Part shown: in pieces, positions 49,644-58,600 of the stretch
Numbering within the stretch: position 1 is the stretch's first letter
Layout: each line of letters opens with the position of its first letter
Origin: Alnus glutinosa
Lineage: Eukaryota; Streptophyta; Magnoliopsida; Fagales; Betulaceae
Assembly (NCBI RefSeq): GCF_958979055.1
Contig: NC_084896.1
Span: 1,178,001-1,242,000, forward strand
Direction of reading: 5' to 3'
DNA length: 64,000 nucleotides
Made by a program: the position numbers and the translations under genes
The notes under the pieces: model-generated
Seen by the model: the letters and a program-made list of their open reading frames with translations, nothing else
What the model was told of the DNA's origin: nothing
Databases searched by the model: none

Positions 49644-51720
49644 CTATTTCTCCTTATCCACGAGTACTTGATTAGAGTGAGGTTGAGCTGTTGATCGAGA
49701 AGAAACATATTGCAAAATCTCAAAAAATCTTGCCTGACCATAACTCAGAGCCTTCTGCCAATAAAAAATTGCAATATCCACAGCCTTAACCCTCAACTCC
49801 GATAGGTTACGATCAATTTCCGGTTCATGTTTTGCCAAATAGGGCCTGAAGGAGTTATAAACATATATTGTTCCCTAAAGCAGTTGAAGAATTATTGTTA
49901 GAATAACTAGTGCAAAGGCATAAGATAAATTAACCAAAATAGTTTTGTAAATATATACCTTTGTTTTAGGATACCATAGATATATAAAGAGCGCCAACTT
50001 CGCTTCATTGTACATTGGTAACCTTCATAAAGTGTTAGAATGTTAATTAAATTATCAAATCGACCGTTTCTTATAAGTTTAAACTTTCGAAATAAGTAGT
50101 AGTTTAACATGATATTAAAGTAATAGTCCTGAGCGTTAATGTATTAACTTCATACAAACTTTCACACCACTCATTTGTAGACAATACATCAACATATAAC
50201 ACATCAATTAAAGAAAAAAAAAATCAATCTGATGAAATAGCCCGCATATCGAGAGCTATAACAGATAATTATGCAGCATATATTATGGATTAATTTGATA
50301 CCAACAGATGATAAGGCAGGGCAACAACCCTGAGCAATGCCATAATTTGAAGTTTGATTGAGATAAGATGACATATATGGATTGCAGATTATGTGGAGAT
50401 TATATTATTATCACTTTACTTGAAAATTCAAATTGTATAGTTAACATTATTAGTTGTATATGGATACAAACTCCTTTTATATATGGTTTTTGGTTCAATA
50501 ATTTGTTCACAAAGTTCAAACATTGTCTCCGATCTTCAATTTCAATTAAATTGTTGCGTTTTACTTATTAAGGAAGAGTTTTTGAGTCCACATTAGTTAA
50601 ATGATTAAATAAATTATTTCCTGTTAGTTTAAACTTTTAAAATAAATTGTGTTTAACACGAAGCAAGATAAAATAAAAAACACAACCATCAAGAAACCAA
50701 AAATAGATGCAAGGAGGGCTTTACGGGTTGTAAACTTTAGTCGCGAATTGGGCTTCTATAAGATTATTTTGGAAGGTGATGCTCTCCAAATAATGCAGAC
50801 TCTAGAAAATGAGGGTAGTAATTGGTACATATATGACCATCTAATTGAGGAGACAAGGGCGGGGTATTGCAAAATATGCAGAAGATGAAGATTTATCATG
50901 TCAGATGTAGTTTAAATGGTGCGGCTTATCAACTTGCAAATGTAGCTTTATCTATGAGAGATGCACATGTTTTTCTAAAGTAAACTCCCCATTGTATTTC
51001 TGATATTATCGTTGTTGAGCATGTATTTAATTTATCTATTTATAAGATGCGCTTGATTCCATTCATAAAATAAAAAAATAAAAAAAATAAAAAAAGATGC
51101 ATGGAGTAACATAAATATGAAAACAAACTTATTTGTGGTAGCTAGGCTTGAAGACTTCATACATACCATGAAATAAAAGTATCCCCAACTCTCTCAAAGA
51201 CGGTAAGCATAGCAACTATAATCCTACAAAATTATAAGATGCTGTTAGAATATAAATTAATCATATTCTATCCACTTAAATTTCTTGAAATAAGTAGTAG
51301 AGCAAAGATTCTGGTTCAAATCTTATTTTCGTCATTTACCTCGCATTTCAATTAAATATTATATGAGTTGGATCTCACAAATTAAAAAAAAAAGTTTAAG
51401 CCCGGTCGTGAGCGGGAGTGCTAAAACTAAAATTAGTTGTTAATGAAGATGCTACCACAAGAGGAAGAGGTATATATATATATATACACAGCATACCAGT
51501 AACGGCACCAAAACAGAAGTTGCTCAATCTCTGGCTCATTCTTCTCCAAAGATTTGAAGCAGTTATAAGCCGGATAAGCATAACCAAAAACCAGCCTGCG
51601 AAAATTCAGCTTTCCCGTGAACCAAGCAAAATATTTGGACGAGAGAAAATGAAAAAATACTTAAATTTTGATTCACTTTGTTACTTACACAAGGGCTCTT
51701 GCAAGAAAAGACCCCATCAT
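49644..51720 (-). CDS. HVA22-like protein (TB2/DP1 family), short form
   Basis: Reticulon-like ER membrane-shaping protein; barley HVA22 is induced by abscisic acid and stress. Exons on the minus strand: 51689-51720, 51497-51595, 51167-51223, 49959-50022 and 49644-49874; total 483 nt, 160 aa, all junctions in phase. It starts MMGSFLARAL and carries the family core FGYAYPAYNCFKSLEKNEPE, FWCRYW, FERVGDTFISWLPMY and LFIYLWYPKTKG, then the conserved KHEPEIDRNLSELR and YGQARFFEILQYVSS. The hydrophobic segments form the expected membrane hairpins. It is closest to the HVA22 i/j group from memory, but stops soon after the core where those proteins continue with a long low-complexity tail, and SFRPYL lacks one Phe of the usual SFFRPYL. 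Two adjacent ATGs open exon 1. Confidence 0.92.
50033..50658 (+). mobile_element. Interrupted TRIM in HVA22 intron 3
   Basis: Left LTR 50033-50109 (TGTTAGAATGTTAATT...GTTTAACA, 77 bp) is followed by TGATATTAAAGTA, a primer-site remnant. The right part, about 50505-50658, holds the TRIM core (TTGTCTCCGATCTTC...TTACTTATTAAG) and a right LTR ending TTTAACA. About 350 unrelated AT-rich bases separate the halves. Confidence 0.65.
50660..51095 (+). pseudogene. LINE-derived RNase H fragment (RVT_3-like)
   Basis: Open frame near 50705-50888 reads ARRALRVVNFSRELGFYKII and LEGDALQIMQTLENEGSNW, the beginning of the RNase H domain of plant L1-type LINEs. After a frame change the sequence continues with HVRCSLNGAAYQLANVALS. 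A 3' region ends in AAATAAAA runs (51065-51095), a decayed poly(A). It lies antisense inside HVA22 intron 3. Confidence 0.7.
51243..51440 (+). mobile_element. TRIM copy filling HVA22 intron 2
   Basis: Begins TGTTAGAATATAAATTAATC, has the core ATTTACCTCGCATTTCAATT and ATTATATGAG, and ends at a GAGCGGGAG purine tract followed by TGCTAAAAC, a decayed right LTR. It takes up most of the 273-bp intron 51224-51496. Confidence 0.6.
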
Positions 51721-52340
51721 TTTGACTCCTCGAAAAAAGTTGGTGCATTTATTTGTCGAGACTTTATGAAAAGAATTAATTAAGCCTGAAATTATTAAGA
51801 GAAATCAGTAGAGTTCCTGACAAGTTTGAATTCCGATCGATTATGGAAAAGTTTTTGTTTGTATTTCTGTTTTCCGTGTTCTCGAGACAAACATATGAAC
51901 AGACAATTCAAAAAAGACGACAAAATGCAAGAACAGTTTTCACGTTTATATCACATCGAGACACTTTTTCAAACTAATTAAAAACAAAAACACAATATCA
52001 AACATGCATTGCACGTAAGAGGATAACAAGATACAAAATTTCGAGAAGGCTTGAGAAGTGGTAGTAAAAATTAAAGCAATTACAATATTGCTAATTAATC
52101 TTTCACCTTATACTTCAAACACCCAAAATAGAGAGAGAAATGAAAAAAAGGAAGTAGTATGTATGGAGGAAATAGATCGAGAACCAAAGCAGAATCGGAA
52201 GACAAACATTGTAAGCAAATAGGATAGAAAAAAACAAGACGAAAGTACGTACAAGATGAGACAGAAAGAGAGTCTGAGAATGGGAAGCAGTTCGTATTTA
52301 CGTCAACAGCTTCAAAATGAAGAGGAAACCGTTCGTCTTT

Positions 52341-52396
<56 letters not shown>

Positions 52397-52594
52397 GTAT
52401 GGAACGCCGCGAAGAGAGAGAGAGAGAGTAGTGGTCCTCTCGGTTGCCGTCGATGTGTGCCATATCGACAACTATCAGATTACACGGCTCATAGTTTCTC
52501 GGTGAGGCTCGGTTTAAGATTGACGTCGCTACTAGCGCTAAAACGCTGTCTATAAGATATATATTAAAAGAGAACATTCCATAAAAAAAAAATT
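51721..52594 (-). promoter_or_regulatory. HVA22 upstream region
   Basis: Probable 5' UTR and promoter of HVA22. Includes an (AT)n microsatellite at 52343-52396 and a GA-rich stretch at 52410-52430. Core elements cannot be assigned with confidence. Confidence 0.4.
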
Positions 52595-53041
52595 AAATAG
52601 TTGGTTTAGCTTTGCGATTTAAAAATAATAATTTTAAGACGTGTGGTTTGAAAATTTGTGATTTTTTAAAAATGCAGTTAAGCGAATGAAAATGCATATT
52701 TTTTATGTTTTCAAATTGTAATTTTTTAAAAATGTAATCCCAAACGTCCATAAGGGTCCGTTTGGATTTGCAATTTTAAAATGTGCGATTTGAAAAAGTG
52801 ATTTTAAAAAACACAGTTAAACGTTTGGCAAATCGCAGTTTGACATTTAAAATCGCACGTTAGTCTTTTAAAATTCTGCGTTTTAAAAAAAGTATCTCAT
52901 TGTCTGCGATTTGAAAAACCAATTTTCTGCGTTTCAGATCACAATTTTTTAAAAACGCAGATCTTAAACAGTTCATTTTCTGCGATTTGATTTAAAATCA
53001 TATTTTCTTTTTTAAGAAATCGCAATTTCAAACACATCCTA
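52595..53041. repeat. Two tandem copies of a TGCGATTT-rich inverted repeat
   Basis: The segment 52752-53041 starts GTCCGTTTGGATTTGC and ends with its approximate complement GCAATTTCAAACACATC; inside are many AAATCGCA / TGCGATTT words in both orientations. A diverged partial copy is at 52595-52750. Looks like a non-autonomous transposon family of plants. Confidence 0.5.
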
Positions 53042-53176
53042 AGTCACTTACGGCGATGCCTATGAGATATTAAGTATTTAAGTTGCCTACACGTCCCAAA
53101 TCCTCCAATCCTTCAAAACAAAAAACAAAAAAAGACAATTTGGGTTTATGAAAATTTAACTTGGCCTATTAAATTA

Positions 53177-53337
53177 GAGAAATGCTATTTAGTAGACTGT
53201 TATACGATTGAGATGATGTAGCAGTAAAAATAGCCATTGGATCATTCTTTACACAAGCCCTTACTGATTCAAATGCTGATTCTCAACGCTATATCATTTT
53301 AGTTGTACGACAGTCGTATAACAGTCTATCATTTCTC
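53177..53337. mobile_element. Mutator-like MITE, 161 bp, with 9-bp TSD
   Basis: Inverted ends GAGAAATGCTATTTAGTAGA and TCTATCATTTCTC, extending to TATACGAT/GTCGTATA. A perfect 9-bp duplication ATTAAATTA flanks it (53168-53176 and 53338-53346), the length typical of Mutator-like elements. Confidence 0.8.
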
Positions 53338-53364
53338 ATTAAATTAACGTGCTCAAATGCATAT

Positions 53365-54524
53365 GAGAATTACATGTATTTTTAATATAGCATGTGAGAA
53401 ACATATGTCAGCATAATAGAGTGGGTTGAAATTTGAAGGATTTGACAAAAAAAAAAATTAAACAAGAGCGGTTTACTAGTACTGTTCGAGTAATGCTATA
53501 ATGTGTCATTCCAAACGTCATGTGATTTTTAAAAATCACTATTGAATTTAAGATGATCATTATTACATTTTGATTAAACAATAGGGTTAAATACTCCAGA
53601 GGTACCTGAGTTTTACGTGTTTTTAAATTTAGTACCTCAGTTTCATTTCGTATCACAGGTAGTACCTGAATTTGGAAGAAAAAAACCCTAGGTAGTACCT
53701 GTCAGATTTCTCGTCCAAATTTCAACTTCTCGCCACGTGTCAACCGCTGAGGTTGACACGTGGCACCACATAAAAAAAAATTAAAAATTAAAAATTACAA
53801 AATTAAAAAAATGATTAAAATTAAAAAAAAAAAAGAAAAAAAGAAAAAAAAAAAAAGAGGGGTGGCTGAGCCACCCCCTTGGCCGGCGGACTGGGGGTGG
53901 CCGAACCACCCCCGTGGCCCTAGGGGGTGGTTCGGCCACCCTCTAGGGCCAAAACCCTTCAATTTTTTTTTTTTTAACTGTGGGGTGGCCGAACCACCCC
54001 CTATGGGATGGTTTGGCCACCCCAGACCGGCCAAGGGGGTGGCTCAGCCACCCCTCTTTTTTTTTTTCTTTTTTTTCTTTTTTTTTTTTTTAATTTTAAT
54101 CATTTTTTTAATTTTGTAATTTTGTAATTTTTAATTTTTTTTATGTGGTGCCACGTGTCAACCTCAGCGGTTGACACGTGGCGAGAAGTTGAAATTTGGA
54201 CGAGAAATCTGACAGGTACTACCTAGCGTTTTTTTCTTCCAAATTCAGGTACTACCTGTGATACGAAATGAAACTGAAGTACTAAATTTAAAAACACGTA
54301 AAACTCAGGTACCTCTGGGGTATTTAACCCTAAATAATAATTTAAAAGCCACATGACATTTGAAAAGATACAAAAAAGACTCTAGTCCTCCTTATAGCAT
54401 TACTAGTAAACAACTCTTGTTTAATTTTGTTTTTCAAAAACAAAATTTTCCTTCAAATTTCAACCCAACCTATCAAGCTGTCGTATGTTTCTCGCATGCT
54501 ATATTAAAAATACATGTAATTCTC
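53365..54524. repeat. Three-layer nested palindrome, 1.16 kb
   Basis: Outer arms about 120 bp: GAGAATTACATGTATTTTTA (53365 on) pairs with the complement of the segment ending 54524. A middle layer runs from AGTAATGCTATAA (53489) to TATAGCATTACT (54404). Inside that lies a foldback element (53584-54330). Outer and middle arms show more mismatches than the inner one. Confidence 0.85.
53584..54330. mobile_element. Foldback element with about 350-bp arms, TA-flanked
   Basis: The ends GGGTTAAATAC and TATTTAACCC are flanked by TA (53582-53583 and 54331-54332). The first 200 bp of the arms differ at about three positions by eye. Each arm has CCACGTGTCAACC with its complement GGTTGACACGTGG (a hairpin within the arm), an A/T-rich stretch, and a GC-rich part made of GGGGTGGCYGARCCACCCC units that meets near 53950-53985. 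No transposase; open frames inside are repeat artefacts. Confidence 0.8.
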
Positions 54525-54537
54525 TTATCAATTTTGC

Positions 54538-54538
<1 letters not shown>

Positions 54539-54629
<91 letters not shown>

Positions 54630-54650
54630 TTATTTATTTATTTATTTTGC
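54539..54650. repeat. (AT)n followed by (ATTT)n microsatellite
   Basis: About 85 bp of AT repeats then ATTT repeats, directly abutting the nested palindrome. Confidence 0.95.
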
Positions 54651-55682
54651 AAAAAGACCCAACATAAAGCCGGGGAGACCAACGGCTAGGCCACGGGTCT
54701 CCTATGGTGTTTTGTTTTTAATTTTTTATTTGATGTAGGAATATAATAGACATTTTGAGTCAAGTGTGACGAGTAGTTTAATGCTAACGGATGGAGTAAA
54801 GTGGAAGTAATTGGTAATTTGAAGGAATCGAAGGTCACTTTCGAAAGTTTGGTGAAATAATTGCAAATAAGATGTTAGGTCCAGTGAATTAAACATGTGT
54901 CAGATCTGTCTTTTTTATTTTTAGCCAAAGTTCAATATTTAATGTTTTTCCATAGAAACCAATGACTTGTGAATCCAAGGGGTTTCAATTTCAGACGCTA
55001 CAGAAAAGCTCCCAGGACAAAAGAAATCAACTGAATTATGTCAAACTAATAACAAATCGAACAAGAGAGCGTAAAAGACATTCCCCAGAAGACTAAAAGC
55101 ACTCTCAAGTGAAGACAGTAAGTCCGCACAGAATCTCAGGAGAAAACACACTGGCATCTATGATCTATCTAACCCTAAAAGTACATTACTCTTGAGATGT
55201 CTCATGATCTCGGAAGCCATCTATTCCGGTGAGAAGGCAGAAGATCATAAAAGAAAGAATATCACACCTAACTCAGATCATGTAGAACAAACACTACAAA
55301 CATTTCTACTTCTCTCCTTCCAAATTGCGTAAACTTCTACTGCAAACATAAACCTACAAAATACAAATCGGTACTCAAGAGGGACTTGCTCTTTAAAAGT
55401 CCCATGCGCCCATGGTGTTTTCTCTCTGTTTTTTTCTTCTCTATCCTTTCATTTGTTGACATTAATCAGAGCAAATTGGCTCAGCGAAAAACTCTCAGAA
55501 CCCAAGCCCTTAACTCATGTGAACCAGCTACAATCTTCTCAAGTTGGACTAAGTTGTATTCAGCCAACCATGTCTTCACCAAGTTTAATAGCAACAACAA
55601 AAATGGGTACTCACTTGGCAAAGCTGCTACTGCATTAGTAGGGGATAAGAATGAATGAAAATCTCTCATATGTCCTCAAAGT
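54651..55682. other. Spacer and SWI3D 3' UTR
   Basis: No independent gene was recognised. The part next to 55683 is the expected 3' UTR of SWI3D. Confidence 0.5.
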
Positions 55683-58600
55683 CTACTTTGTCCCAACTGA
55701 ATAAAGCTTGTCCTGGCCGGGTGGCCCAACTGAACTTCCGGCCGCTGTATTGGATGCAAATGGGTTTGAAGGACTAGAAGCCACTGTCCCCATGGGTCTT
55801 AAAATTGGTGGCCTTTGGGATGTCATGCTCATTGGCATCCTTGCAACTGAGTTTGCAAAATTTGTGGCAATTCTGTTGGTAGGCAATGAAGGTGGCATTG
55901 CTCTAGATGACGAAGCTGGTGCACCAAGTCGGGCTGCAATTATCTGTGCCCGCTCATGGTAAAGCCTCTGCCTAGACCTGTCCAATTGCTCCCTTACCCT
56001 CATTAGCACATGTTCCATCTCATTAAAGAAAGCTAACTTGGTTTCCAACTTATGCAACTGCAACAAATGGAAACCACCATAAAGTCAAACTCTGAAAATC
56101 AACAATACACTGGAAAAATGAGAGCCAGTTTGGCTGTGAGATTACCTGCTTTTCTATCAAAAATGCAGCAAGTTGTCGGATATGGTCTTCTTCCTGGTTT
56201 GCAAGAAGTTTTCCCTTAACTGCTGCCGCGGAAACTGCAGTAATTGCAGCACGCTTTACTTTATCAAATTTGTTCTCATTTTTCCTCTCTATAATCTCGG
56301 GTTTGACTATTTTACCATCTTCAATTTGGTCCTCACCTGAAAAGAAAACAATAAATTAGGAAATATAGTCATAATATCACAAATACAATCATAATTTGTT
56401 TTGCAAACTGTGCAGTCAAAGATTGCCAGGCTGATAAAGTCCTTCAATGTTTAATAAAGGATACCTTTTATCTTGCAACTCAATTTAATGCCACATATCC
56501 AACAATTCAATTATAACTAGCAGGCATTAGAATATATTTGCAAATTTTAAAAAAATTTCCTGACAAACTTCCAAAAATCATGTTACGCTCACACCATTCT
56601 CTTGCATGCATTTTCTCCATCCTACCATTTCATCCCACTCCAAACCAACTTGTGTACACGTTCTTCCTTCCTATATTTGCCTAGATCTCTTGACAGTATT
56701 GCCACTAATACTACACAGTACACAGAAAGAGAGAGAGAGAGAGACCTTTACTTGCTCCCTTGTCGACCACTGAAATAGTTGTAACTGGTTGCTGAGACGC
56801 ATTCTTTTCGGATGGCAGAGAATCAGACACCATAACTACATCCTTCGGTGCCTCTGTAGTTTGAGAGGGTTCCTCCACTGATTTTTTTGTAACTGGTTGC
56901 TGAGGTTCATTCTTTTCGGATGGCAGAGAATCTGAAACCATATCTACATCCGTTGATGCCTCAGTAGGTTGAGGCTTTCCAACAGAACTGGTTGTCACTG
57001 GTTGATCCGGCCCATTCTTTTCCAAGGGCAGAGAATCAGACAACATATCTGCGTCCCTCGGTGCTTCTGTAGGTTGTGGTGGCTCTCTCACTGAATCTGA
57101 TGGAACTGGTTGCTGAAGCTCATTCTTTTCGGCTGATGGAGAATCAGAAACCATATGTACATCTTTTAATGCCTCTGCAGGTTGAGAAGGCTCTCCTACC
57201 GAAGTTCTCTCTTGTGGCTCCTCCCCAGAGCTTGGTGGAAGCTCCACCTTGGATGTTAAATTGTCTGATTCCTTCATAGTACTTTGTGGGTGGTCTTTTG
57301 GAACATCTGAATTGCTAGTATCATCCAAATTATGTCGTCTAACTTCCTCACAAGAAGCTTTAACATCTTGTTCCTTTGCAGCATGTGGTTTCCCAGTGGA
57401 TTCACCATTCTGAGTTTCTTCAGGAGCACAATCTTTAATTTTCTTGTTATTGTGGCCATTAGATAAATCTGTGTCATCCAACACTGACGGTGAATTATCC
57501 CCTTTCACGTTTCTGCCTTCCAGGTTTCGATCTTCCTGAGCATCCCTGTGAACAATTTCAAGCAACACAGCAAATATCTCAATGACATCAGAATATACTC
57601 AGAAACTTCCAAAGAAATATAAGCTCCACATAAAGTATAATACCTCTCAGAACCAATCAATTCTTTCTTGTCATCTGGTGGATCTTCCAAAAGAACACAG
57701 TGTCTAGCAGCCAGCTGAATGCCAGGAGAACTGCCAGATATGGATTTTAATGAACTGTGAGCTGAAGCAATCGCAACATCAGGTCCTACCAGTCGTGCCA
57801 GAAAAACTGCCTGTAAAAGAGAGCAACTAGTGTAATATAACAAGAGTTATGGAAGGCAAAAGCGTGACTGGTATGTTTTACTCATTGAGATGTGAGATAT
57901 AAAGCCTCAAGGTATTCAAAATATTCAGTACATACACATATAATTCTATATGTATAATTTTGGACATCATATTGGAATTATTTCATTTAAGTATGTTCTA
58001 AAAAGTACTTAAATGTGTTAATATGGAAATTTGGGTAGTTCAATGAGATCATTTCCATGAATTGTAGACCAGATAGATTACTTATAAATCACTGTGATGC
58101 CCTCCAAATGCGCCCTAACAGATAGGCTTTAACTTTCTCCAGATATTCATTCAACTTACCAATGCCATGGCAGGGTTTCCCACTTCAGCAAACGAAAGTT
58201 GGTTATCAGGTGCTGGAGGATAACCAACAGCTTCAAATGCTTCTCTAAGAGCCTTTAGTGCCCAGTTTTCACCCACATCCTGATCACCTTTCACTTCACT
58301 GGTCTCTTCTGGTCCCAAAGTTTCCTGATCAACATTTACTTCACTTGCATCTTCCGGCCTTGATTCCTCACCAACCTTCACTTCACTTGTATCTTCTGCA
58401 TTTGAAGTTTCCATTGGGGAAGTCAGAGGCTGACCCTCGCTAGCACCAGTCTTAATTTCCTTTGATTCAGGAGCATCTTTAGGGACAGATGAATCATTAT
58501 TGGTGAAAGCTGGGTCTGCAATTTCTTTGGAACTTGCATCAATATCAACATCACAATCGATAAATGTATCCTCAATTGGCATTTGAAGAAAATGCAATAT

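Noticed and set aside
53760-54119. Pro/Gly/Trp-rich open frames in the foldback element
   Set aside because: They read through the palindromic GC core and poly-A tracts and mirror each other on the two strands.
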